Shown here piece by piece: positions 1-9,621 of a DNA stretch of 64,000 bases. How positions within the stretch are numbered: the stretch's first letter is position 1; each line of letters starts with the position of its first letter. The position numbers and the translations under genes are program-made. The DNA is from an uncultured Prevotellaceae bacterium (GTDB lineage: Bacteria; Bacteroidota; Bacteroidia; Bacteroidales; Bacteroidaceae). The DNA is taken from the NCBI GenBank assembly GCA_900315075.1, contig OMXV01000006.1, forward strand, positions 1-64,000, given 5' to 3'. The notes below the pieces were generated by a model. That model saw only the letters and a list, made by a program, of their open reading frames with translations. It did no database searches and was not told the origin of the DNA.

Positions 1-98
1 TAATTTATGTTAAATAATTTTATCATGTAAATAACTGAAATTCAGTTACTTAAATAATGGTTTTGTAATCTATTTTTATTTCTTAACGGAGTGTTGAA

Positions 99-1283
99 AT
101 GAGAGATTTTAATTATTATGCACCCACTGAAATCGTGTTCGGTAGGGAGTCGGAAGAGAAGACAGGAAAACTCATCCGGCAATATGGTGGAAAGAAAGTA
201 CTTGTGCATTATGGTGGCCAAAGCGCACGGCGCTCCGGACTGCTCGACAAGTTGTTTGGAATACTAAAGCAGGAGGGAATAGAGTATGTAGAGCTGGGTG
301 GGGTGGTTCCCAATCCACGTTTGTCGCTTGTGAAAAAAGGTATCCAACTATGCCGTGACGAACAAGTGGATTTCATCCTCGCAGTAGGAGGGGGGAGTGT
401 AATCGACTCTGCCAAGGCCATCGCATACGGCTTCTATTATGATGGTGAGCCATGGGATTTCTGGACAGCGAAAGCCACACCTCAGAATGCACTTCCCATA
501 GGTGCTGTGCTGACTATTCCTGCCGCCGGTTCGGAGATGAGCAACAGCTGCGTCATTACCAACGATGACAATAACGACAAACGAGGCTTTAACAACAACC
601 TCTGCCGCTGTCGTTTCTGCGTGATGAATCCTGAGCGGACTTTTACTTTGCCTCCTTATCAGACGGCCGCTGGTGCTACAGATATCATGATGCACACCAT
701 GGAACGTTATTTCACCGATGTGGAAGATATGACTCTCACAGACGCCCTTGCCGAGGCACTCATGCGCACCGTGAAAGACAGTGCCATCGAGGTATTGCGC
801 AATCCAGAGGACTATCGCAACCGAGCCCAGATTATGTGGGCTGGAAGCCTCTCGCATAACGACCTCATGGAGTGTGGTTCATGCAAAGATTTCGCCACAC
901 ACAAACTGGAACATGAACTTAGCGCGATGTTTGATGTGACTCATGGCGCAGGACTTGCAGCCATTTGGGCAAGTTGGGCACGCTACGTGCTGCCAGGCCA
1001 TGAGGCGCGCTTTGCTCGTTTTGCCGTCAATGTGATGGGCGTGGAGAACGATTTTACCTCACCATTGCGCACGGCAGAGAAAGGCATTGAGGCGATGGAG
1101 GCATTCTACCGCCAGATAGGTATGCCCACTAATATCCGTGAATTACTTGGAAGGGAGATTACCGAGGAGGAGATACAAGAGATGGCACGCCGTGCCAGCC
1201 ATGACGACCAACTAACCTTCGGAAGCATCCGCAAGATGAAACGAGAAGACATGATTGCCGTTTATCACATGGCAAATCTTTAG
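99..1283 (+). CDS. Iron-containing alcohol dehydrogenase (butanol dehydrogenase/YqhD type)
   Basis: A cytoplasmic oxidoreductase expected to reduce aldehydes or oxidise alcohols with NAD(P)H. The 394 residues match the usual family length. The nucleotide-binding GGGS motif is near residues 97-100. The expected iron ligands are visible as D195 and H199 (in ATDIMMHTMERY), H268 (in THKLEH) and H282 (in DVTHGAG). The start ATG at 99 follows AACGGAG, a plausible ribosome site. The next gene begins 25 bases after the stop, so the two may be co-transcribed. The physiological substrate cannot be read from the sequence; YqhD-like broad aldehyde reduction is the family expectation. Confidence 0.93.
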   Translation: MRDFNYYAPTEIVFGRESEEKTGKLIRQYGGKKVLVHYGGQSARRSGLLDKLFGILKQEGIEYVELGGVVPNPRLSLVKKGIQLCRDEQVDFILAVGGGSVIDSAKAIAYGFYYDGEPWDFWTAKATPQNALPIGAVLTIPAAGSEMSNSCVITNDDNNDKRGFNNNLCRCRFCVMNPERTFTLPPYQTAAGATDIMMHTMERYFTDVEDMTLTDALAEALMRTVKDSAIEVLRNPEDYRNRAQIMWAGSLSHNDLMECGSCKDFATHKLEHELSAMFDVTHGAGLAAIWASWARYVLPGHEARFARFAVNVMGVENDFTSPLRTAEKGIEAMEAFYRQIGMPTNIRELLGREITEEEIQEMARRASHDDQLTFGSIRKMKREDMIAVYHMANL

Positions 1284-1308
1284 TGGTGAGTGGTAAGAGG
1301 TAAGAGTA

Positions 1309-2610
1309 ATGCCCACAAACGACCGGCAGATTCTTCGTTTAGCCATACCGTCTATCGTGTCTAACATCACCGTGCCGCTGTTGGGCATGGTGGATGTGGC
1401 GATTGTGGGGCACCTCGGCGATGCGTCGTATATCGGCGCCATCGCCGTGGGTGCCATGATTTTCAATGTCATCTATTGGATTTTTGGCTTCCTGAGGATG
1501 GGGACGAGCGGAATGACCGCTCAGGCTCTTGGTGCTCGCCAGTTGACCGATGTCGTGCAGTTGCTCATGCGCTCATTCTCGGTGGGATTGATGGTGGCGT
1601 TAACGATTATTGTTTTTCAAACGCCTATTAAACAACTGGCACTTGCCATTGTTGCCCCAGAACAACAGATTCGGTCGCTTGTCTCCACCTATTTCTATAT
1701 TTGTGTGTGGGGAGCTCCTGCCATGTTGGCGATGTATGGATTGACGGGATGGTATATCGGTATGCAGAATACCCGTTTCCCCATGGTGATTTCCATTGTG
1801 CAGAATGTCGTGAACATTGTAGCGAGCCTGCTGATGGTGTTTGTCTTCAGAATGGGCATTCGGGGAGTGGCTTTTGGCACCGTAGTGGCACAGTATGCCG
1901 GACTGATTCTTTCGCTTTCATTGCTTTGGTCATATTATCGCAGATGGTGGAAATATATGCAGTGGAAAGGTCTGTATGACAAGTTAAAGATGTTAAGATT
2001 TTTTAAAGTTAATTCAGACATTTTTATCCGCACGCTTTTTCTTGTCGCAGTCAATTTCTACTTTCTCGCCGCTGGTTCACGACAGGGGGCAGTGGTGCTG
2101 GCCGTAAATACACTGTTGATGCAACTCTTTATCCTTTTCTCATACGTGATGGATGGTTTCGCCTTTGCAGGGGAGGCCCTTTGTGGAAAGTATTTTGGAG
2201 CTGAAAATCATAGCGCTTTTCAAGCTGTGCTGAAGAGATTGTTTGTATGGGGCGGGATAGTTGTCGTAGCCTTTACAATTTTGTATCTCGTTGGAGGACA
2301 ATCATTTTTGTCGTTGTTTACCGACGATGAGGCGGTTTTAAATGCTGCTACGGAATATTTCCCGTGGGCAATTGTCATTCCTGTGGCAGGAGTGGCAGCT
2401 TTCATCTGGGACGGTGTGTTTATTGGAATTACCGAAACTCGTGGCATGCTATACTCATCGGTCATTGCCACCATTATCTTTTTTTTGGTTTATATCATCC
2501 TCCGCCCTGTTTGGCATAACCACGCACTCTGGTTGGCCTTTATTCTTTACCTTATCTCAAGGGGCGTGATACAATCTATTATATTTAGGTATTGTAAGAA
2601 AGTTTCGTAG
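1309..2610 (+). CDS. MATE family efflux transporter
   Basis: A polytopic inner-membrane antiporter of the multidrug and toxin extrusion family (DinF/NorM-like), expected to export organic cations using a sodium or proton gradient. The 433 residues form about twelve hydrophobic segments in two halves. The N-terminus (IPSIVSNITVPLLGMVDVAI) is the classic first-helix pattern of DinF-like members. The ATG follows GTGGTGAGTGGTAAGAGGTAAGAGTA, a purine-rich stretch with a short repeated character. It probably shares a transcript with the upstream dehydrogenase. Substrate is unknown. Confidence 0.93.
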   Translation: MPTNDRQILRLAIPSIVSNITVPLLGMVDVAIVGHLGDASYIGAIAVGAMIFNVIYWIFGFLRMGTSGMTAQALGARQLTDVVQLLMRSFSVGLMVALTIIVFQTPIKQLALAIVAPEQQIRSLVSTYFYICVWGAPAMLAMYGLTGWYIGMQNTRFPMVISIVQNVVNIVASLLMVFVFRMGIRGVAFGTVVAQYAGLILSLSLLWSYYRRWWKYMQWKGLYDKLKMLRFFKVNSDIFIRTLFLVAVNFYFLAAGSRQGAVVLAVNTLLMQLFILFSYVMDGFAFAGEALCGKYFGAENHSAFQAVLKRLFVWGGIVVVAFTILYLVGGQSFLSLFTDDEAVLNAATEYFPWAIVIPVAGVAAFIWDGVFIGITETRGMLYSSVIATIIFFLVYIILRPVWHNHALWLAFILYLISRGVIQSIIFRYCKKVS

Positions 2611-2624
2611 TCTTTTTTTTAGTT

Positions 2625-2815
2625 AGGAGTTAGGAGTTAGAAGTTAGAAGTAATACCGGCAGAGCATACCTCACCTCATAACCTACAAGCGAAGCGACCT
2701 TACAACCTCACAACCTGCAAGCGAAGCGACCTCATAACCTGCAAGCGAAGCGACCTAACAACCTGTAAGCGAAGCGACCTAACAACCTGTAAGCGAAGCG
2801 ACCTCAAAACCTCTT
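2625..2815. repeat. Intergenic tandem repeats (GTTAGGA heptads and a 24-base AAGCGAAGCGACCT unit)
   Basis: This fills most of the 308-base gap between the MATE gene and the macroglobulin gene. The first part (about 2625-2652) is a run of GTTAGGA/GTTAGAA heptads. The second part holds five copies of AAGCGAAGCGACCT starting at 2687, 2719, 2743, 2767 and 2791. The last four are exactly 24 bases apart and are joined by AACCTGC/AACCTGT words. No ORF or clear hairpin explains it. A diverged copy in opposite orientation lies near 18580-18617. Confidence 0.85.
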
Positions 2816-2860
2816 ATCTATTAAAAAATATTATTTATATAGAATTTTGGTTGCTTTTGC

Positions 2861-2891
2861 TTGATATTTTGCAGAAAAAAACCTAATTTTG
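2861..2891 (+). promoter_or_regulatory. Bacteroidetes-type promoter for the macroglobulin gene
   Basis: TAATTTTG at 2884-2891 matches the Bacteroidetes -7 consensus TAnnTTTG. A TTG at 2861-2863 lies about 20 bases upstream as a weak -33 element. The start codon follows 27 bases later. Confidence 0.55.
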
Positions 2892-2918
2892 TAGCCAAAT
2901 AACCAAATCGATGTGATT

Positions 2919-5900
2919 ATGAGGAAATGTATTTGGATTTTATTAATAACATCTTTGATACCAATGCATGTTTTTTCGCAAACATATAATGAACTTTGGA
3001 AGCAGTATGACGAGGCTGTGACCAAGGATTATCCTAAGACACAAACAAGTGTTTTGGATAAGATTATCAGAAAGGCTACCAATGAAAATGCCTACGGGCA
3101 ATTGATGAAAGCCGAACTACGTCATGTGGCTTCTGTCACATCGGTTACTCCCGACTCGCTTCAGGCAGAAGTGGATAAAATTGCAGAGCATGCTAAGCAG
3201 GTGGAGGGCAATCCCGTGTTATCTGCTATTTATAATTCTGTTCTTGGCGAGGTGTATAGCAGAAACCGACAGCTCACAAGGTATAAATCTGTTCTTGGCG
3301 AGGTGTATAGCAGCAACCGACAGCTCCCAATGGAGAGCGATGTCAACCCGAGTGATTTCTTTAAGAAGTCATTAGAGCATCCCGACCTTCTGGCAGCCCA
3401 GAAAGTGAAAGATTTCGACCCCTTGTTTGAGTTGGGCGAAGACAGCAAATGGTTTGACAACGACCTCTTGCATGTGCTCGGATACAGGGCTGGAGAATTT
3501 CAGCTTTTACACGACTATTACGATGCTCATGGCAATCGCAACGCCGCCTGCCTCACAGCGGCAGTTCTTGCAAGACGAGAGGCCGATGCCATTGGCGCCA
3601 AAGCCACCATTGCCCGTGTGGATTCACTAATGAACGTCTATGCCGATACGGAGGTGGTTGGTGAGTTGGCCATCATCAAGTATGAGCAGATGTGTGAGTT
3701 GACCAAATACACCACCGAGGACAAAATCAAGTACATTGATGATGCTGTGGCAAAATTTGGCAATTGGAAGCGCATCAACCAACTGAAAAATGCTCGTCAG
3801 TCGATGATCGAGCCACGCTGGCACTTGGACTTTGGTCAGAAGGTCATTCTCCCCGGACAGCCGCGCATGGTTATATTCGACAACGTCCGTCACACCGACA
3901 AGATTTCACTGACGATCAACCGTGTGGATGTGCCAGCCACCGAATCTTACTACCTCAACAACGAGAAAGACCTGAAGGAGATAAAGAGTCATATAGTGAA
4001 GAATACCACCGTCAGCCTGACGAAGGAATTCCCTGGAAAGAAGGACTACGAGTGGAGCAAAGACTCTTTGGAAATTCCTGCACTCCCACTTGGCGTGTAT
4101 CTTTGCGAGGTTACCAGCGACGGCTCGGAGCAGATGACCAAGCGTTTCCTTTTCTATGTCAGCGATATCTTTGTGCTCACCCAGCAGCAGCCCAAAGAAC
4201 AGTTGAGGCTTGCTGTGGTGAGTGCCACCACTGGTCAGCCTATTCCAAATGCTAAGGTTAAGATTGATTTCAACAGATATAGCAGCAAGAAGGATGAACT
4301 CATCCTGAAATTAACCTGCGACAATAATGGAGAGGCCATCATCAACCAGAAAAAAGAATACTCTGAGAATCCCAATATCTTCGCCTATACCGACACCGAC
4401 AAATTTTGCCCCGACCAAAATCTATGGGTGGATAGTTACAATGTCACTTCCGGCTCGACACACGATTTGGCCTATATCTATACCGACAGGTCTATCTACC
4501 GCCCGGGACAGACGGTTCATGCAGCCATTTTGATTGGCAGATTGGAAAATAGTTCAAAGACACAGGTCATTGAAGGTAGGAAACTGACCGTTAGTCTGAT
4601 TGATGCCAACTATAAGACTGTCGAGGAAAAAGAAGTGGTGACCGATGCATACGGAAAGGCAAGTGTAGATTTCGTATTACCCAAACAGGGACTTACTGGT
4701 TCATTCAGGATTCAGACGAATAAACCCAATGAGAGCCAGTCGTTTAGAGTAGAAGAGTATAAACGACCCACGTTCCAGGTAGAAATTCCCACTGTCACCG
4801 AGACATACGCCGATGGCGACACCATCGAGGTGAAGGGATATGCCAAGACCTACGCCGGTGTGCCCGTGCAGGGTGCCAAGGTGGCATATAAAGTGGATCG
4901 CCGGCACTCCTGGTGGTGGTGTTGGTTTGATGACCCGAAGGACGACAATCCCGACCTTGCGGAAGAGGAGACGATGACCGATGCCGACGGAATGTTCGTC
5001 ATGCGGGTGCCCATCATCATTCCGAAATACCCTGACGGCGAGGATGCCAAGGCATCGAGTACTCCGCGATTCTACGTTTTTGTGGCTCACGCCAAAGTCA
5101 CCGATGTGGCCGGCGAGACCCATGAGGGTGAGATTTCCCTGCCCCTTGGCACGAAGTCCACAGTGCTCAGTTGTGAGGTGCCCGAGAAGGTGTTGGCCGA
5201 CAGTCTGAAGACCATCCGCTTCAGCCGCAGAAACGCCTCCGGTATCGAGGTTGAAGGCGATGTGCGCTATCGCATCGACAAAGGCAAGGAATACCGTGCC
5301 AAGGCCAATGAAAAGATTAATTTGCCGCAGCGACTTGCCTCTGGCAAGCATACCATCGTCGGTATTTGTGAAAATGATACGGTCAAGGAAGAGTTTATAG
5401 TTTTCACACTTGACGACAAGAAGCCCGCCGCCGAGACCCACGACTGGTTTTACATCACCGATAATGTCTTTCCCGAAGACGGCAGTCCCGTGCGCGTCCA
5501 ACTTGGTTCCTCAGACCCCGATGTGCATGTGTTTTACTCACTCATCGCCGACGACAGAGTGGTCAAGAGCGGAACGCTCGAATTAGACAACTCCAACTAC
5601 AATCTCTCGTTACCATACAACGAAAGTTATGGCGACGGCGTGGTACTTACATTCGCCTGGGTGAAAGAGGGCAAAATGTATGAGCATGTGGAGCAAATCC
5701 GCAAACCGCTGCCCGACAAGCGCATCCTGCTGAAATGGACCACATTCCGCGACCGTCTAACGCCTGGTCAGGAGGAGGAGTGGACACTCACGGCTACACG
5801 TCCTGATGGCACACCTGCCGACGCTCAGTTGATTGCCACACTCTACGACAAGTCGCTCGACCAGATTTACCAGCATCACTGGTCTTTCTACTTGGGCATC

Positions 5901-8498
5901 CAAGCCCTGCTTCCCCATACCGACTGGAATGGCTTCCGATTTGGTGACAATGCTTTCGCTGCCAACAAGGGATACCGCACGTTGGTGGTGCCCTATCTCT
6001 CATACTATCACTACGATGAGGGACTCTTCGACTTCTGGATGCCAAGATACTACAGGCATACCAATGGGCGTACAAGAAGACTGACAAAGGCATTAGAAAG
6101 TGCTGATTATGTGGAAGAAGAGGCGATGTTAGGATCTGCGGCAGGTGCAGTCATGGAGATGAAGGCCGTGGTGGAAGATACTAAAGTCTATAATCTTGCT
6201 GAACTCGGAGCAAAGAAAAAAGACGCCAGGATTGGTGGTGAGGATAATGGTAAAAATGGTTCCGACGAGGTCCAGATCCGTGAGAACCTCGACGAGACGG
6301 CCTTCTTCATGCCAGCCGTCGTCACCGATGCCAATGGAAACCTCTCGTTGAAGTTCCGTTTGCCGGAAAGTGTCACCACCTGGCATTTCATGGGACTCGC
6401 CACCGACCGTCAGATGAATTTCGGACACATCTCGGGTGATGCTGTGGCCAAGAAAGACGTGATGATACAGCCCAATATGCCACGCTTCGTACGTGTGGGA
6501 GATAATGCCAAGCTCACGGCACGTATCATGAACACTTCAGAAAACGACCTCAATGGAACTGCCGTGATGACACTCATCGACCCAGAGACAGAACAAGAGG
6601 TTTATAGCTGCTCACAACAGTTCTCTGTCAAAGCAGGGCAGACCACCAAAGCCGTCTTCGACTATCAGCCACAGGGAAATGGCACCATGCTCATCTGCCG
6701 GATGACTGCCTCCGCCAACGGCTTCAGCGATGGCGAGCAGCATTTCCTGCCCATCCTGCCTAATAAGGAACTTGTCACACGCACTCGTCCTTTCACACAG
6801 CATGGACCGCAATTGACAAGCATCGACCTCAACACCTTGTTCCCACAGGGCTCGACCGATGGCAAACTCACGGTGGAATATACGAATAACCCGGCATGGC
6901 TGATGGTGCAGGCACTGCCCTCGATAGGCATTACCGACTCAGATAATGCTATTTCACAGGCTGCATCATTGTATGCTAACTCTATCGCCAGTTATCTGCT
7001 CCAGCTCTCACCCAATATCAAGACCACTATCGAGGCTTGGAATAAGGAAACCATTGCTGAGAGCAGTCTCATGAGCAGTCTTGCAAAAAATGAGGAACTG
7101 AAAGACCTGTTGCTCAATGAGACACCATGGGTGGGCGATGCCGATAAAGAGGAACAACAGAAACGCGACCTTATCAATCTTTTCGACCAAGATAACTTGG
7201 ACAACCGACTCGATAACGCCATCAATAAACTCAACAACCTGCAGCATAGTGATGGCTCATGGGCTTGGTGTCCGGGTATGAAAGGAAGCGTGTATATCAC
7301 AGCATCGGTAACAGAGATGTTTGTGCGCCTCAACCGCATGATTGGCGAACAGCCTAATACGAAACGTATGCTCGACAAGTCGGTCAAGTATCTTGGCAAG
7401 TATCTCGTCGAGGAGGCCAAAGAAATGAAAAAGGCAGAGAAGAAAGGATACAAGGTGCGCCCGAGCGAGACAGCCGTTGATATCCTTTATACCTTTGCAC
7501 TTGATGGTCGTGAGCAACCCAGGAATGTGCAGGATGCCCAGAAATACATGGTGAATATCTTGGCAAAGAAGACCACCGAGTTTACCATTTATGGTAAGGC
7601 TGTCACAGCCATCATTCTTGCTCACAATGGCAAGAAAGCCAAGGCAGAGGAGTATATGAGAAGTATTAACGAATACTCTGTATATACCGAGGAGATGGGA
7701 CGTTACTATGACACCCGGAAGGCCTATTACTCATGGTTTGACTATGCCATCCCCACCGAGGTGGCAGCCATCGAGGCCATCAAGATGTTGCAGCCAACTG
7801 ATTCAACCACCGTTGAGGAGATGCGCCGCTGGCTGTTGCAGGCCAAGCGCACACAGGCATGGGATACTCCTATCAACAGTGTTAATGCCGTGTATGCCTT
7901 CTTGGAGGGAAATACCGGTACGCTCGACCAACAGGTACTGACAACATTAGCCGTGGATGGTCGCACTATCGATACCTCGGATGCCACAGCAGGTTTGGGC
8001 TATGTCAAGGCTGCCATGAGCAATGACGGACTGCGTGAGTTCACAGCCAAAAAGGAGAGTCAGGGCACATCGTGGGGCGCTGTCTATGCACAGTTTATGC
8101 AACCCGTGACAGAGGTGGAGAACTTCTCGGCTGGAATCACTGTGAAACGAGAAGTGCTGGCACCTGAGACCACACTACATGTGGGCGACCGCGTGACAGT
8201 GCGTATCACCATCAAGGCCGATAGAGACTATGACTTTGTCGAAGTAATCGACCGTAGAGCCGCATGTATGGAACCTGTCAAACAACTGAGCACCTATCAG
8301 TGGGGCTATTACATATCTACTAAGGACTATACCACCAACTACTATTTCGATATGCTCGGAAAGGGAACGCATGTGGTGGAAACAGAATATTACATCGATA
8401 GGGAAGGTACCTACGAGACTGGCACATGCAAGGTGCAATGTGCATACGCTCCAGAGTATAGCGCAACAGGTAAAGCCCTCAAGGTGGAAGTGAAATAA
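2919..8498 (+). CDS. Alpha-2-macroglobulin family protein (large, exported, no thioester cysteine)
   Basis: A very large exported protein of about 1859 residues. Bacterial alpha-2-macroglobulins are thought to trap foreign proteases at the cell envelope. A signal peptide (MRKCIWILLITSLIPMHVFS) precedes a helical N-terminal region. An MG2-type domain with TDRSIYRPGQT lies near residue 520, and the central A2M domain with the PESVTTWHFMGLATD pattern near residue 1145. Where thioester-containing relatives carry a C-x-E-Q motif, near residue 1335, this protein reads ITDSDNAISQAAS. I therefore see no thioester. I prefer ATG 2919 over the in-frame GTG at 2913 because it starts the signal peptide cleanly. 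A 17-residue in-frame duplication lies near residues 107-140. The next gene follows 4 bases after the stop. Confidence 0.92.
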   Translation: MRKCIWILLITSLIPMHVFSQTYNELWKQYDEAVTKDYPKTQTSVLDKIIRKATNENAYGQLMKAELRHVASVTSVTPDSLQAEVDKIAEHAKQVEGNPVLSAIYNSVLGEVYSRNRQLTRYKSVLGEVYSSNRQLPMESDVNPSDFFKKSLEHPDLLAAQKVKDFDPLFELGEDSKWFDNDLLHVLGYRAGEFQLLHDYYDAHGNRNAACLTAAVLARREADAIGAKATIARVDSLMNVYADTEVVGELAIIKYEQMCELTKYTTEDKIKYIDDAVAKFGNWKRINQLKNARQSMIEPRWHLDFGQKVILPGQPRMVIFDNVRHTDKISLTINRVDVPATESYYLNNEKDLKEIKSHIVKNTTVSLTKEFPGKKDYEWSKDSLEIPALPLGVYLCEVTSDGSEQMTKRFLFYVSDIFVLTQQQPKEQLRLAVVSATTGQPIPNAKVKIDFNRYSSKKDELILKLTCDNNGEAIINQKKEYSENPNIFAYTDTDKFCPDQNLWVDSYNVTSGSTHDLAYIYTDRSIYRPGQTVHAAILIGRLENSSKTQVIEGRKLTVSLIDANYKTVEEKEVVTDAYGKASVDFVLPKQGLTGSFRIQTNKPNESQSFRVEEYKRPTFQVEIPTVTETYADGDTIEVKGYAKTYAGVPVQGAKVAYKVDRRHSWWWCWFDDPKDDNPDLAEEETMTDADGMFVMRVPIIIPKYPDGEDAKASSTPRFYVFVAHAKVTDVAGETHEGEISLPLGTKSTVLSCEVPEKVLADSLKTIRFSRRNASGIEVEGDVRYRIDKGKEYRAKANEKINLPQRLASGKHTIVGICENDTVKEEFIVFTLDDKKPAAETHDWFYITDNVFPEDGSPVRVQLGSSDPDVHVFYSLIADDRVVKSGTLELDNSNYNLSLPYNESYGDGVVLTFAWVKEGKMYEHVEQIRKPLPDKRILLKWTTFRDRLTPGQEEEWTLTATRPDGTPADAQLIATLYDKSLDQIYQHHWSFYLGIQALLPHTDWNGFRFGDNAFAANKGYRTLVVPYLSYYHYDEGLFDFWMPRYYRHTNGRTRRLTKALESADYVEEEAMLGSAAGAVMEMKAVVEDTKVYNLAELGAKKKDARIGGEDNGKNGSDEVQIRENLDETAFFMPAVVTDANGNLSLKFRLPESVTTWHFMGLATDRQMNFGHISGDAVAKKDVMIQPNMPRFVRVGDNAKLTARIMNTSENDLNGTAVMTLIDPETEQEVYSCSQQFSVKAGQTTKAVFDYQPQGNGTMLICRMTASANGFSDGEQHFLPILPNKELVTRTRPFTQHGPQLTSIDLNTLFPQGSTDGKLTVEYTNNPAWLMVQALPSIGITDSDNAISQAASLYANSIASYLLQLSPNIKTTIEAWNKETIAESSLMSSLAKNEELKDLLLNETPWVGDADKEEQQKRDLINLFDQDNLDNRLDNAINKLNNLQHSDGSWAWCPGMKGSVYITASVTEMFVRLNRMIGEQPNTKRMLDKSVKYLGKYLVEEAKEMKKAEKKGYKVRPSETAVDILYTFALDGREQPRNVQDAQKYMVNILAKKTTEFTIYGKAVTAIILAHNGKKAKAEEYMRSINEYSVYTEEMGRYYDTRKAYYSWFDYAIPTEVAAIEAIKMLQPTDSTTVEEMRRWLLQAKRTQAWDTPINSVNAVYAFLEGNTGTLDQQVLTTLAVDGRTIDTSDATAGLGYVKAAMSNDGLREFTAKKESQGTSWGAVYAQFMQPVTEVENFSAGITVKREVLAPETTLHVGDRVTVRITIKADRDYDFVEVIDRRAACMEPVKQLSTYQWGYYISTKDYTTNYYFDMLGKGTHVVETEYYIDREGTYETGTCKVQCAYAPEYSATGKALKVEVK
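3237..3329 (+). repeat. 51-base in-frame tandem duplication inside the macroglobulin gene
   Basis: The word TCTGTTCTTGGCGAGGTGTA occurs at 3237 and again at 3288, exactly 51 bases (17 codons) apart. Both copies continue through AGCAGnAACCGACAGCTC. The protein therefore reads SVLGEVYSRNRQL and then SVLGEVYSSNRQL. The near identity indicates a recent duplication. Confidence 0.9.
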
Positions 8499-8502
8499 TA
8501 TA

Positions 8503-9597
8503 ATGACTAAACAAAGAAATAGGAATTGCCTATATAGCATCATAGCAGCCATGGCTCTCGCCATGATGACAACCCTCAACGCCTTGGCGCAGACTATCAC
8601 CACCAAATCGCCGGTGATAGACTGCGGACAGGTGATTTATAGAAATCCCGTCACGGCACAGTTTGAACTGGTGAACGAGGGGGGGGGAAGTTTCATGATC
8701 AAAGGCGTGGAAACCAGTTGCGGATGCACGAAAGTGAATTATCCAAAGGGACCCATCTCGGAAAACAAACCCTTCATTATCTCCGTCACCTATGATGCGA
8801 GGATGATGGGGCATTTCGAGAAATATATCGACGTATATACCTCTGGAGCCTCGTTGCCCTACACGCTAACCCTCAAGGGTGTGGTAGTGGAACAAATACA
8901 AGGCTACCAAGGAGAATACAAATATATGTTGGGCAAGTTGAAGGCCGACAAAAACGAAATACTGTTTGACGACGTGAACATGGGCGACAATCCCACCGAT
9001 GAGATTCATGTAGTGAACAGTACCGGTGATATGGCAACGCCAGTCTTGGCTCAATTGCCTGAGTATCTGCAAGTGGAAGTGTCGCCATCGTCGATAGCCC
9101 CTGGAGGTACCGGCGTGATTAAATTCACGCTTGAGTCACGGAAATTGCAGGAATATGGGTTGCAGCAGGCATCAATATACCTGCTGCAGAGGCCAGGCGA
9201 CCGAATTGGCCGTGAGAAGGAAATCAGGATGGAGGCCATCCTGCTGCCGTCGTTCCAGAAGATGTCGGAACAGCAGTTGGTCTATGCACCCAAGCTCAAG
9301 GTTTCAGACACAGTACTCGACTTAGGTGCTTTCGAGGGTAAGAAAAAGAAGAAAGGAACTATCCTGCTTGAAAATGTGGGAAGAAGGGAATTGGAGATTT
9401 CGACCATACAAATGTTCACCCCAGGTATCACAGTGGAACTGCCCAATACCAAAATACCTCCGGGTGAATCGGTGAAACTCAAGATCACCGCCGACAAGAA
9501 GGAATTGAAGGGCATTCGTCAGCAACCAAAGATACTGATGATTACCAACGACCCAAGAAGTCCTAAGGTGATTATTACAGTTGACATCAGGGAGTAA
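8503..9597 (+). CDS. DUF1573 domain-containing exported protein
   Basis: A secreted or periplasmic protein of 364 residues with a signal peptide ending near ALAQ (residue 30). Residues about 35-125 carry the DUF1573 pattern: a beta-rich, immunoglobulin-like fold with the hallmark TSCGCTKV near residue 70. A second, similar beta module follows toward the C-terminus (LKVSDTVLDLGAFEGKKKKK onward). DUF1573 proteins are common in Bacteroidetes and have no agreed biochemical role. The gene starts 4 bases after the macroglobulin stop, so it is almost certainly co-transcribed. A run of nine G residues lies in its coding sequence at 8679-8687. Confidence 0.88.
   Translation: MTKQRNRNCLYSIIAAMALAMMTTLNALAQTITTKSPVIDCGQVIYRNPVTAQFELVNEGGGSFMIKGVETSCGCTKVNYPKGPISENKPFIISVTYDARMMGHFEKYIDVYTSGASLPYTLTLKGVVVEQIQGYQGEYKYMLGKLKADKNEILFDDVNMGDNPTDEIHVVNSTGDMATPVLAQLPEYLQVEVSPSSIAPGGTGVIKFTLESRKLQEYGLQQASIYLLQRPGDRIGREKEIRMEAILLPSFQKMSEQQLVYAPKLKVSDTVLDLGAFEGKKKKKGTILLENVGRRELEISTIQMFTPGITVELPNTKIPPGESVKLKITADKKELKGIRQQPKILMITNDPRSPKVIITVDIRE
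8679..8687 (+). repeat. Nine-G homopolymer inside the DUF1573 gene
   Basis: Nine consecutive G bases encode part of NEGGGSF near residue 62 of the DUF1573 protein. A one-base slip would truncate the protein early. This is the longest G tract I noticed in the window. Confidence 0.9.
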
Positions 9598-9621
9598 TCC
9601 CGGCAAAAACTAAAAAGAGAC

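Noticed and set aside
2687-2804. A CRISPR-like array of regularly spaced repeats
   Set aside because: The units are only 24 bases apart and the intervening 10 bases are themselves repeated. There are no unique spacers and no cas genes.
3124-3375. A separate small gene over the macroglobulin duplication
   Set aside because: This plus-strand frame is in a different register from the main gene, contains the same duplication and has no start signals. The main frame explains the DNA.
4701-5501. A 266-codon open frame on the minus strand inside the macroglobulin gene
   Set aside because: It lies wholly antisense to a gene with clear domains and a signal peptide. The translation has no recognisable motif. 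It is a shadow of codon bias.
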